Positions 41,590 through 52,550 of a DNA stretch of 64,000 bases are shown in pieces. The notes beneath the pieces are model-generated. The model was not told the origin of the DNA, made no database searches, and worked only from the letters and a program-made list of their open reading frames with translations. A program made the position numbers and the translations under genes. This DNA is from Agrocybe praecox (Eukaryota > Basidiomycota > Agaricomycetes > Agaricales > Agrocybaceae). How positions within the stretch are numbered: the first letter of the stretch is position 1; each line of letters begins with the position of its first letter. The stretch is taken from NCBI GenBank assembly GCA_964017145.1, contig OZ024845.1, forward strand, positions 434,001 through 498,000. Direction: 5' to 3'.

Positions 41590-43300
41590 GTCTGACAGGG
41601 TTCCGGTCGAGATTCTGTTGATAGAGACAGGATACACAGCTATTCATAAATTCTTGTCGTAAGAAACATAGTACTCACGTGTCTCTCCTGTACTATCTAA
41701 CAGGCCTGGGGATGATCTGTGTGTATCGGGTACTGTCCGACAGTGTTGTACTCGAGATACAGTCGGTAGGGACAGGACATACAGCTATTTTAATATCTTG
41801 TCGAAAGCAACACAGTATCCACGTGTCACTCCTGTACAATCCAACAGGCTTGGGGAGATATGTGCGTATCCGGTACTGTACAAGCATACAAAACAAGCGA
41901 ATTTCAAAAAATCCCATTGATATTTGATATGTATACACCATCAGGATTGTCAGCCGAAATCATGTAGCTGCGCACAGAAAATAGCATCCATAGATTCAAT
42001 GGTCAGCACGAATTCTGTGTGAGACAGCCGTTTCATGCTTTCAATCCAGTAGTTTCGGACAGGATCCCGCACAAACCATGTGATCAACCGAATTTAGAAA
42101 CACATCTTTCGGCACTGATGGCCGCTAAATCGGAGATAGAAACTGCGCAAGAAAGCGCCGGTTTCGCGCTACAATATGCTTTTTAACAATGAGGGGTATT
42201 TACCTAAGGTCTGAAATTTTTATTGAGTATTATATAGGTAGAACTAGTACTGAATACGAAGAAGATAGATCGTCACTACTGTATTGCGTACAAAACAAGC
42301 AAATTTCGAGCAATCCCATGATTGAGAAATGGAATTTACCACGCTAAAATTAGAACGTTAGCCAGGATCCTGGCTATCATCGTTTGTCCAAGTTTTATCC
42401 CATAGTCTGTACTTTTGACTCTTTTATTAAAACTTGAAGCTTACAGATGGAGAGCATAGACAAGAATATGGCTTGACTTTGACAAATTCGTCGACATTAG
42501 CATTGGATGGCAGAGAAAGCGACGGCATCAGCGGCATCAGCGGCATGATGCACAGGATGGGCCATATGGATCAGGATGGTTTGATCCGACGTCAAGGAAT
42601 TTGATCTAATCTTGTATGATCAGCGCGTCTGAGAGGGTCCACATGAGATTCTGTCGGTTGGGACAGGATATACAGATATTCATAATATCTTGTCACAAGG
42701 AACATAGTACTCATGTGTCCCTCATGCGCGATCCAACAAGTTTGCGGAAATCTCAGTGTATTGGATATTGGCTGACAGGGTTCTACTAGAGATCCCGTTG
42801 GTTCGGACAGTATTATATACAGTAATTCAGTAGATCTTGCCAGAAGAAACACAGTACTCGTGTGTCACTCTTGTGCAATCCAACAAGTTTGGGCAGATCT
42901 CTACGTATCCGGTACTGTACGACAGTGTTCCACTAGAGATCCTGTTAGTAGAGACACAATATACCGGTACTCAAGGAATTTGATCTAATTTCGTATGATC
43001 AGGACCGGTCTGGCAGGGTTCAACGCGAGATCCTGTCTGTTGGGACAGGATATACAGATATTCATAATATCTCGCCGCAAGAAACACAGTACTCATGTGT
43101 CACTCCTGTACGATCCAACATGTTTTAGGAGATTTATGGGTATCAGGTATTGTCTGACAGTGTTCCACTCGAGATCCTGTTGGTAGGGACGGGATATACG
43201 GCTATTCATAATATCTTGTCCAAAGGAACACAGTACTCGCGTGTCATTCCTGTACAATCCAACAGGTTTGGGGAGATCTATGCGTATCAAGGGTATAGCG
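41590..43300 (+). repeat. Tandem ~145-bp repeat with internal hairpin, left array part 1
   Basis: Seven units, with hairpins starting near 41609, 41754, 42645, 42789, 42936, 43027 and 43171. Each unit contains GTTCCACTCGAG, an ATCCTGT-8 nt-ACAGGAT inverted repeat, ATTCATAATATCTTG, AACACAGTACTCACGTGTCACTCCTGTAC and ATCCAACAGGTTTGGGGAGATCT. Spacing is about 141-146 bp where units are tandem. A longer unit starting TCAAGGAATTTGATCTAAT is itself repeated (42594 and 42973). Not coding and not CRISPR-like. Confidence 0.85.
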
Positions 43301-44040
43301 GAACCAATATTTTTTACCTGATGCCACCTTTTATTTTTTAAGCCCCGAGGCTGACCCTACCTACCTCTAGCGCTTAGTAATCCATCAAATTACCATATCT
43401 GGAAGCCATTGGTCATCAATGATGTGCACCAAATGTGTATTAGGGGGTTGTATGTGCACTCTACATAGAGACGACATAGAGATCATGTACTAATATGTAT
43501 ATTACTAGTGAATAAAATGCTTATTACTTTGATGAAAAAAAAAAAGAGCAACAGCCTCTCTTTGGCTGCTTCACAAACTGCATAACTGTTGTCAGTTGAT
43601 TTAAACTTGACAACACTTTTCGGGTTCTGTAGAATACATGACATTAGTTTGTATCAAGTTTATACAAGTCATTGAAATAACAAATCCCCTACATTATCTG
43701 CCATATTATATAGCTTCGTGTGTTTAGATGTCGAAGACTAAGAATTTTGTAATCTTATCTCCTAATGATCCAGATAACGCGAGATCTTGGTACTTCCGCA
43801 TTTGGATTATCTTATCTTATCTCGGTGACATACTCATAACTGCTGCAAAAAAATAAAATGATGGGTTTATAGCATTTCTAGGTCAATAATGAGCTAACTA
43901 GAGTACTCTCGGGCATGTACTATGTAAAAAGGTTTGAAAAAGGTCTCAAATTTGATGTAAAAAGGTCGATATAAAGTGAATAACATATTTATTTTTCCGG
44001 CCTGACGGCTGACCCTACCTACCAGGATCCGGTCCGGGAT
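43300..44040. other. No gene recognised
   Basis: AT-rich spacer between repeat arrays. A GGCTGACCCTACCTACC sequence occurs twice (near 43348 and 44006). Confidence 0.4.
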
Positions 44041-44860
44041 TTTAATCCCGCCATACCCTTGATGCGTATCCGGTTCTGTACGACAGTGTTCTACTCGAGA
44101 TCCTGTTGGTAGAGACGCAATATCCAGGTATCCACAATATCTTGTGTAAAGGAACACAATACTCACACATTATTCTTGCACGATCCAACAGGTTTGGGGA
44201 GATTTTTGTGTATCCGGCATCACAGTAGGCGCCGATACTTGTTTCTCCGAGAAACAGGTTAATAATACAGGTGGCGTGTATCTATTAATCTGTATGTCGA
44301 AGATACAGTCTTGGGCTTTCCATATAAAGTATGGCCGATGCCGTATCTTAGCAATACAGGTCAATCTATTTACACCACCTGCATATATGAGGCTGAATTT
44401 CTAATGAACAGGGATCCTGTCGGTTGGGACGGGATATACAGGCATTATGAATATCTATGAATATCCTGCTAAAAGGAACACGACACTCACATGTCATTCC
44501 TGCATAATCCAACAGGTCTGTGGAAATTTGTGTATATCGAGTATTGTCCGGCAGTGTTCCACTCGAGATCCTGTCGGTGGTGACAGTATATACGGGTATT
44601 AAGTATACGCGTTTATTACGTAGTGTCTGCGAGGGTTCCACGCGATATCCTGTCGGTTGGGACAGAATATACAGATATTCATACTATCTTGTTGCAGGAA
44701 ACATGATACTCACGTGTCACTCCTGTACGGTCCAACAGGTTTGAAGAGATCTGTGCGTATCTGGTACTGTCAAACAGTGTTTAACCAGAGATCCTGTTGG
44801 TGTAGACGGTATCACATACTAATACAAGAATTTAGTATATCGTTCCAGAAGAAACACAGT
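44040..44860 (+). repeat. Tandem ~145-bp hairpin repeat, left array part 2
   Basis: Five further units with hairpins near 44095, 44411, 44564, 44643 and 44788, same orientation as the others. One spacing is shortened to about 80 bp, indicating an internal deletion in that unit. Confidence 0.8.
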
Positions 44861-45582
44861 ACTCACACATATGAACAGCTGCTATCCATCACTTCCAGTG
44901 AGTAATTGATCGGTTTAATTATGAAAAGGTTATAACGCGAGTAATGAGGGTAGAACATGAGTGAAATCGTGCATGAAACATACCCTTGGCAGCGCGCGCC
45001 CACAAGCAGGACATATATATCCCACGTGATGGTAGGTATCGACAATCCGGTCGACTTGAACATGATATTTTGAAGGCAGGTTCATTTTGTTGTTTGCCAC
45101 TTAGGATTCCCGTGTGTATTGTGTTGGTCCGAACTGGATATATAGTCCTGCAGTATATCCTGCAGAACCCAACATAGTAATCATGTGTCAATCCTGCGAT
45201 CTACAATGGTATGTGACCAATTTTGTGAGAGTACTGTTGTACATGGCAGGTTTTTTACATGAAACACAGTCTCTCCGGACAAGATATGAGCAAACATAAT
45301 CTGTTTTACTTGATGCAAGATGTTTCTTACCTGTGGATTTGGGTCCTAGGTAGTAGTACGTAAGTTTAGGTGCGGCAGGGAAGTTAAAAATAGTGCACGC
45401 CTTTGCGCGCGTGTCAATCCTGCGCAATCGACCACGTACGATATTTATGCGAGGTCAGCAACCAGGTTAAATTCCACAGGATATGAACACATTCTCTGTG
45501 GTGATCTACTCTAGGTTGTATCATAAGGAAAGTGTTGTTTCAGGGATGATCGTCCACCAAATCTCTTTTTTGTACGTCCAGC

Positions 45583-48500
45583 ATGCCCAAGGAGTCACAG
45601 TTCAAGTTAATCACTCCTCCGTCATCTCCAAGAGCGCGTATCAGCTTGCGGGCAGCTGCAGAGTCTTTCCAAGATGAGAAAATACCTACGCCATGCAGAA
45701 TCCCACGAAAGGTGGACCAAACATCCAGAGTAGCACGAAAGAGAATCACATCGTGCCCGCTAGTCCCTCCACCCAAGAGTCCAGAATCCATTGATACATT
45801 TGATTCATCATTCTTGCCCACAACTAATTCCTCACCTATCCTACCCTTACCTGTACATAGTGGAACAGATGACGGTGAGACAGCTACAGCCTCCCTGTTC
45901 TTCAATATGCTAGACTAACTATGCACACTAGTGGAACAACAACAGGACACGCCAAGCGAGACAATGTCTGCTACAATCACAACAACACCATACCAGTACT
46001 TTGTAGAGTCGGTATTTGCAGAGGAATGCTATTTTTATCAGTTATCATACCGCCTGTTTGTGGTTAGTGGATGGAATCAGAAAACACGAACGATTACAGT
46101 ACGTTGGCGTGTACATTTTTTTTGTCCCAGGTCTACTTACGATAATTCCAAGAACGAACTTTATCATTTACAGCGGATGGATTTGGGCAACGAAAGAATA
46201 GTTGTCTGTATGTGTCCGGCTGAGAGAAGACATGGGACATGCTTCCATCAACAGTTTCTGGCTGATTTTGCAGATGAACGCTTTCCTCCAAGCGACGAAC
46301 TTGCAGGCACGTACTTGTGTTATTTGATGAATCAGATGGCACCTGATAACCTTATTTGACTTGTTTCTCAGTTAGCAACGATCAAACATTCCTCATTACA
46401 CGAGCTCGAAGCCATGAGGACGATATTTACACAAACATATTTTCTGTTCCAGCACCCCGTTTACCTACCATCAAAAACCGGGCCATAGTCCAGTTCTCTG
46501 GCTATGATAATGGAAACGGCTCCTGGACGTGCACGAAGGATCCCAAAGCAACAAGCTGCAGTCATATTGTATCTGCCTGTCACTCACTACAGCAACATGT
46601 TCAATCCAGCATCCATGCAGTTGACCCGAACGCCGGTAATGATGATCCACAGTACTTCGGTAAGTAACTCATTGTTGCACCCTACTTGAATTAAGCTCAA
46701 CCTAATTTTAGAACCAATTGTACGTACTGCCACTGGCTCCAACAACCTCTCGGTATCCTACCTGCCAATCCCCCCCCCCAATTTGGGCGCGAATCCCTTC
46801 AGATCCTAGCTTTGACTATGTCAAACCTCTGCTAGTCAGGCCGGAGCGAATTACAATAACGCCCGATACTTCCACATGCTGTTGCAAAGCCGAACGAATC
46901 CCTTATAATCCCTTTCTCCCAACCGAAATGCGACCGTGTATTATATATACCGCCACAGATGTCTGGGAAACCGAGATTGAGGTCCAGAAATGTTATTCCT
47001 GCAAAATGCGATTTGTTGGATCGGATTGTGGGGATATCGGTCTGTTTAATTGGAATAATTGCCTTCTATTTACGCACCAGCTTCTCGACGAATATACCAT
47101 GGCCTTTACCTCCTCCGAAACACCGTTTACAGCATGGATATCAGTGGTTTCCCGTCGGTACGAGGCATACCATCCTTTCAGCAATCTATTTATTAGTGAA
47201 AAGATATTCCGGGCCGCATGGTTCTCCTACTCGTCTCTTCTCCAGCTCAAGGGTGACATGAGCTGCTACCTGTGTGGACCGTCTCCTGAAGCTGTTATAT
47301 TCGACGGTGTTTCGCTTTCCTTCAACAGAAAGCACCTACTTACGTCATTACGCCCGCCCACAACGATAGATGAAGCATCTCCCGTACACAATATGGTCGA
47401 ACGCGTCAAAAAGCTTCAATGGATAACCGATACGGACCTTAGAAAGGCTATTCGAAAAATCATTACTGGACCATCTCTTATTGAAAACAGTACTGAAAAT
47501 CAGATCGAGAGAGACCTCAATGACGACGATTCAAGTAGCTCATCGTCTGCGGATGAAGAACAAATACAGGCCCGGATAAACTCTCATCGCCATAGGGCTT
47601 TTATTCAGCGACAGAATGCTCGCCTGGAGCGATTTAAGCTCATCCCCGACGTGGTTGCTAAACTTCACAAGGTAGACCCTTCCCTGAGCTCCTTGTTTGA
47701 CCGATGCTTTGGCATGGATGCTGTTCTACAGAAGATCGAAACGGACAAAGTCTATGAGAGACTTTTTGTACAAGTATGTACTGCGAACTATCCATTACTC
47801 GAATATTCAATCTAATTTACTAAGATATCGGCAGAGGAAACGGCTCTTCAAATGGCAAATCTTTCTGCCTTAGAAAAGCTCGTACACTTTCTACGTGAAC
47901 CGAGCAAACCGAAAGCTTCAGAACTCGTACTCATACCCGCCCTCTATAATGTAATTCACCACGAGCTCAATACGCATGGGGGAATTAGGCAGGATACATT
48001 TGGTGTCTGCGTCTGGATTTATAAGCGTGGGGAGACTGTTCGCCGCACACTTATTGTACACGAGCTCTTGCCTCCAGATCCCTCAATCGCTGAGCACCCC
48101 TTAGACTGGCACAAGGTATGGAAGATATTTATTAGCGAGCTGTTCTGACCCTGATTATGACAGACTGGGGCTTGCTACGGCATGCCGCAAGTGCGCTACC
48201 GCCCTCAGTATCCCAAATTAAAAGAAGATACTCACCGCGATCCAGGAAGTGAGACTAAAGCCGGGTGCCGCAAGTTTTATTCCAGGTACAGTCCAAAACG
48301 ACTGACCGGAGGAATAATGGTCGCATGGTGTACGCATAGCGTCAGCTATGGATTTCATTGTATCCCAGTGGCGGAAGGAAGGAATGACATATTTTCGGCG
48401 CTGTACACAAGGTGGAGTGTAGCCCCGAAAATCGTTGTGTATGACTTTGCATGTGCGCTTCAGCCATACTGCATGCTTAGGGAGCCAGAGTTCTTCCAAA

Positions 48501-48766
48501 ACACTTTATTTGTTATTGACGTGTTTCACGCCCCGGATCACACCAGATGCTGCCCATCGTCCTTCCTTACCACTTATTCCGACACAGATCCGCGTCTTGT
48601 TCGACTCAATTCCAGTGCAGAAGAGTGTGGGAATGGTGGCCTTGCACGAATTCGCAAATCTGTCAGCTATATGGGTCAAGACCGAGCCATAAGATATTCC
48701 AAGATCTTTTTCTCAATATGGAACCGACTTCGAATAGGGGAGATGATCAAAAATGGCAATCAATAG
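45583..48766 (+). pseudogene. KDZ-type (Kyakuja-Dileera-Zisupton) transposase-like gene with Cys clusters; poly-C frameshift
   Basis: Exons by eye: 45583-45874, 45932-46310, 46376-46660, 46712-47773, 47825-48115 and 48164-48766. The N-terminus is basic (RVARKRI). A SWIM-like finger follows (SWTCTKDPKATSCSHIV), then Cys clusters of the kind found with KDZ transposases (TCCCKAER, CYSCKMRF, CYLCGPSPE) and WFSYSSLLQLKGDMSC. The C-terminal transposase core has acidic residues in VVYDFACAL, FVIDVFHAPDH and LNSSAEECGN, and ends SVSYMGQDRAIRY...SIWNRL. A run of ten C (46770-46779) puts YLPIPPP and IWARIPSDPSF in different frames, so one base was probably gained there. Otherwise the gene is complete. 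KDZ elements are expanded in mushroom genomes, where they are reported together with TET/JBP genes; none is seen here. Confidence 0.8.
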
Positions 48767-48859
48767 AGTTCTTCAACTGGGGTATTTAGCATCGAATGTA
48801 GTGTCATAATTCAGGTAATATTAGAGTACTACTGTTAGAATACCACGAGATTTATATGT

Positions 48860-49140
48860 ATTAGGTACTATCTGACAGTGTTCCACTCGATATCCTGTCG
48901 GTAAGGACGGGATCTACAGATATTCATAATATCTTGCTCAAGGGAACACAGTGCTCACGTGTCACTCCTGTACGACCCAACAGGTTTGAGGAGATCTGTG
49001 CGTATCCGGTACTGTGTAACAGTGTTCCACTCTAAATCCTGTTGGTAGAGACAAAATATACGGGTATCCATAATATCTTGTGTAAAGTAACACAGTACTC
49101 ACACATTATTCTTGCACGATCCAACAGGTTTGAGAATGAT
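48860..49140 (+). repeat. Two further ~145-bp hairpin repeats, right of the KDZ gene
   Basis: Hairpins near 48889 and 49034, same orientation as the left arrays, with AACACAGTGCTCACGTGTCACTCC and CAACAGGTTTGAGGAGATCT. They begin about 100 bp after the KDZ stop codon. Confidence 0.8.
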
Positions 49141-49430
49141 CTATTTATATCCACAATCTCGCGGTGTTGTGCTATTTATGGAGACTCGTACCGGATGAGG
49201 TGTTCTTTAAACTCAATTGTACCACCTAGTTTGAGAAACCCACCAAATATAAAAGAAAACTTTATAATTTGTATTACATGTATATGTAGTGTATCCATGC
49301 TAGAAATCTTGGATCCCCGAGGGGTATTAGCTTTTTGAAATTACAACAGGCTTTGTTTCATACAACTTGAAAGTCCGCCGAATATGCCGAGCATGCCGCT
49401 TGTTCTAATTCTATGGCGGTGATGGCCGAC
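49140..49430 (+). repeat. Duplicated block Z, copy 1 (with 59165-59450)
   Basis: Shared, in the same orientation, are TATTTATATCCACAATC, CTCAATTGTAC, GAGGGGTATTA and the AAAGTCCG...ATGCCGA stretch. Divergence is moderate (many substitutions), so this is older than the retrotransposon insertion. Confidence 0.7.
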
Positions 49431-49904
49431 CATACCCGTCTCCGAGAGAATACATTACTATGGCTGCACCTCAATTTCTTTTTGTCCAGCTAATGCACTC
49501 ACTTAGAAAATAAATTTTAGCTTCTCTCACAGACATATACCACAAATATATGTAGTTATATCTCAAGCACACCGTCTGTAACAGTTTGTGCGGGTATCTA
49601 CATGCGTGGGAAATTGTGTAAATTGTATCGTCAAGGGCAGACCTGAGGCACCAGAGACATCAATAACTCAAAATTCGGCATCGTAAAAATACTTATGTGT
49701 TTGGAGCTATGCTATTGGCATTCCTGTGGGTATCTACAGGATTTGGATCTGTGGAAACTCGCAACGCTTGAACGTGACTGTGACTCTGTCATTAGGTTGA
49801 CTTCGACAGGATAATGATTATATCTTGTATGTCCTTACAGAGAGTATTGATACTTGACCAAGGCGACTAACCAGGACTTTGATTCCGTATTCTTTCCACC
49901 ACTC
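49430..49904. other. No gene recognised
   Basis: Upstream region of gene X; only short frames and no distinct promoter motif. Confidence 0.4.
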
Positions 49905-51358
49905 ATGCCCAAAGCCAGTACATTGACCAGACGCGCTCCCCGTGTTCCATCCGAGTCTCCTTCTAAATTGTGTGCAGCCCAGACCTGCCGACAGTGTCCA
50001 GATAACCCTCTTCGAAGTCAGTGCAAGCATACAAAAGCAGGACAAGAGTACCTTGCAAAACAAGCTGAAGTGCGTAATTCCAAGTGGCTCTCTCATTTTA
50101 GACAGTATTGTTCATTGTTCTATATAGCTCGCCACGGCTAGCGCCGGACGCACGGGGTCTAGGTGCACCAAATGTCAGGGAAGGCCTTTGCGATCTGAAT
50201 GCCAGCATACAAAAAAGGGACAGGCTCACTTAAAAATGATTGCCATTTCTGAGGTACGATATCTCAGTTACAATTTCTCAATGTAAGAATATATGTACTG
50301 AAATCACCAGAGCGTTGAAGCGTCGCTGGATCAAAATATTTCTGCCAGAGACCAGAACAGCGGGAGCGATGGACACAGCGGCAGCATAATCCGCCCACCG
50401 GCTAACGCTGCCCATATACCACATGGCCTGCCTGGCCTACCATCTATTTATGAGTCGCCAAACGCTGGGCCTCCCTCTCCTATGTCATCAGAGCACCATC
50501 TTCGGACAGAGAAAAGCCCTATAACGCCAATCGCATTTCCCCGTGTAAGTTTATAAACATATTCTCACGCTTATAATAACACACTTACCTGACAACGCAC
50601 AAACAGTTTAACGTCCCCATCCCTATTGACCTCAGGCTGGATGCCATGCGTCATAACAATCCACAACCACAGATACCTATCACTCCGCATCATCTTACTA
50701 GCCGCCCTCAAACCAATACTGTCAGCCAAGTGACCCAAAGTACCCCAGACCCACATGTTGAGGGTGTTACCTCGCCTACAAAGAAAGCATACTCTCGTGC
50801 AACAAAGAAGAATCCCAAGTTTGGGCACGTAAGTGGTGCCATGCGAGGAGGAGAGCTTCATGGTACGTTAACTTATATGTGCTCACACTAAACCTTAATA
50901 TATTTATTATACTACACAACACAGAGGTCATTCGACATCACGAGCGCCCCAAATTCCTCAAAGATTCTAAGCCAGCCAGCAAATACTTCTTGGAGGGTAT
51001 GAATCGCTTGATCGAGAGGGCTGACGACATCGCAGCAGCCACTGGGTGCTGGCTTTTTGTTGGCGCTCAGCACGCCAACGGGACAGGTGCTACCATTCAT
51101 TATACTTCTGCACGATTGCTCCGTGATGCAGCAGAGAGAATAGATGTGATAGCTAATGATTACAACGATTTGATGAGCAATATTCTATCCGCGCGGCAGA
51201 CTGATGCCGTATCACTCTCACGCAAACTCAGTGATTCGAAGAAAGAAAACCAGAGGATGGCGAACAGATTGGAAGATATGGAGACTCGTATGGGACAGAT
51301 GGGAGAAATGCTCGAATTATATTCAAGACGTTTGGGTATCCCTTCTATAGCCGAGTAA
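49905..51358 (+). CDS. Gene X: protein with two CxxC-C-H modules and C-terminal coiled coil
   Basis: Five exons: 49905-50069, 50128-50253, 50311-50544, 50607-50862 and 50925-51358. All phases agree and give 404 residues. Two copies of a likely zinc-binding module, CRQCPDNPLRSQCKHT and CTKCQGRPLRSECQHT, lie in exons 1 and 2. A Pro/Ser-rich disordered linker follows, then a conserved C-terminal part (KPASKYFLEGMNRLIERADDI, CWLFVGAQHANGTGATIHY) ending in a heptad-rich helix (SRKLSDSKKENQRMANRLEDM). I associate the C-terminal part with uncharacterised mushroom proteins near KDZ-type elements. A decayed second copy lies at 58030-58186. DNA binding is a reasonable inference; function is unknown. 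Confidence 0.72.
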
Positions 51359-51369
51359 TTTGATAGCAA

Positions 51370-51563
51370 CAATATATCCTAATTCCCTTCAAACTTCAAG
51401 AAAACGCGCTGGAATGGTCGACGAACGCTGCGATGAACATTCACTTCAACCCAAAACACTTTACCTCCGGTAACGCTGTTGGCTTCAACAAGATTGGCCC
51501 ATATGATGCAGTCGGAATGGGATGATGCGGATCAAAATCCATCCATTCCCGTTGCATGGGTCG
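51370..51563 (-). pseudogene. Gene Y, 3' end of first copy, interrupted by the chromovirus
   Basis: Aligns with the C-terminal third of gene Y at 58232-58681 (for example GGGATGATxCGGATCAAAATCCA and ATATGATGC). The gene reads on the minus strand, converging on gene X. The chromovirus sits right after GGTCG. On its far side only about 24 nt of Y continue (TACATCGAGTACTCGACGG) before the sequence switches to a gene X copy. Confidence 0.75.
51559..51563 (+). repeat. Target-site duplication GGTCG (left)
   Basis: The same five bases follow the 3' LTR at 58005-58009. The uninterrupted site is visible in gene Y copy 2 as GTGGGTCGTACATCGAGTA, which confirms the insertion point. Confidence 0.93.
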
Positions 51564-52043
51564 TGTCAGGGTTTCCCCTATTTTTCCTTATTTTTCTATA
51601 TTTATTTCGCATTTTTCCCTTTTGTAGATGTGTAGATATCTTATCTGTTTCATATCTTTGATTATCTCTTGATTATCATTTGATTAGATACTTATCACTT
51701 TAATTTCCCATGAGCACAGCCTCATTTATTCTACATCATTCCACATTATTCTTTTACTTTCTTTATGATGTCATTGCCTTACTCATCATTCCTTTCTATG
51801 ATGTCATGGAGGAATATTCTAGAATAGCTGTAGGGTATATATACTGGACATGTAGGTAGCTGTAGCCCCAGCTTCAATCTCTTAGGATATCCACTATCAT
51901 TGGTGTGATCTCTTAGAATCATTGAATGTCTTTCTACCTCTTTATCTCTCTCTCTCTCTTCTCTCTCTGTCTCTTCTCTCTCTCTCCTCTTGCTTTGTCT
52001 TTGTTGGTGGCCTTGTCACACTGATTATAGTGTTGCCCTGACA
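51564..52043 (+). repeat. 5' LTR of chromovirus copy 2 (480 bp)
   Basis: TGTCAGGG...CCCTGACA. Contains TATATATA at 51836-51843 and the predicted transcript start A at 51870. A CT-rich stretch lies at about 51935-51990. Confidence 0.96.
51836..51880 (+). promoter_or_regulatory. LTR core promoter and predicted transcript start
   Basis: TATATATA lies 34 nt upstream of AGCTTCAATCT (51870-51880). The start is inferred because these 11 nt exactly complement the primer-binding site, as in Tf1, where the primer is the 5' end of the element's own RNA. Confidence 0.65.
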
Positions 52044-52045
52044 GA

Positions 52046-52056
52046 AGATTGAAGCT
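52046..52056 (+). promoter_or_regulatory. Self-priming primer-binding site, copy 2
   Basis: AGATTGAAGCT, two nt after the LTR, is an exact 11-nt complement of 51870-51880; pairing does not extend on either side. The same match is conserved in copy 1. Confidence 0.75.
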
Positions 52057-52550
52057 ATCTTAGACAACTCCACCACTCACTATTCATCACCTCACACTTA
52101 TCTACACCAATCTATTCATCACTCTTTCCACCATTTGCCCCCACATCCTCTCATCACATATATCATCCTCTTCATCATCACCAACCCTTCAACCTCCAAT
52201 ACCCTCACAGTCTTCTACATCATTTCTCTCTCCCCAATTTCAACATCTCCTCAAGACACCTCTCTTTCTACTGGATCTCTCACTCTCTGCTGTGTGTTCT
52301 GTGTGAACTTGTAGATAGGGATACCAACTGTTGGGGCAGATTCAGGCCAACTGTTTCTGTCTTTGGTGGTCTAGGAAAATACCAGGTAGTCAACCCTGTG
52401 ATCCTAGGTTTAGACCCACTGTGTTTGGGGTGACAACTGGGTATCCATTACATAGCCTTTTTTAATTACTTAGTATAGTCTCAAGGGCACTTTTTGTAGA
52501 TAGCTTCTCCCACACACACACCAGAGAGCCTCTATTTTATCTGCACCAAT
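52057..52550 (+). other. Chromovirus untranslated leader
   Basis: About 490 nt between the primer-binding site and the gag-pol ATG, conserved with copy 1 (5026-5491). The stretch TAGGGATACCAACTGTTGGGG and the following 150 nt are the best conserved part. No open frame is shared between the two copies, so it is not coding; it may carry packaging signals. Confidence 0.6.

Noticed and set aside
41590..49140. Repeat arrays considered as CRISPR
   Set aside because: The genome is eukaryotic, units are about 145 bp and diverged, and there are no short identical repeats with unique spacers.
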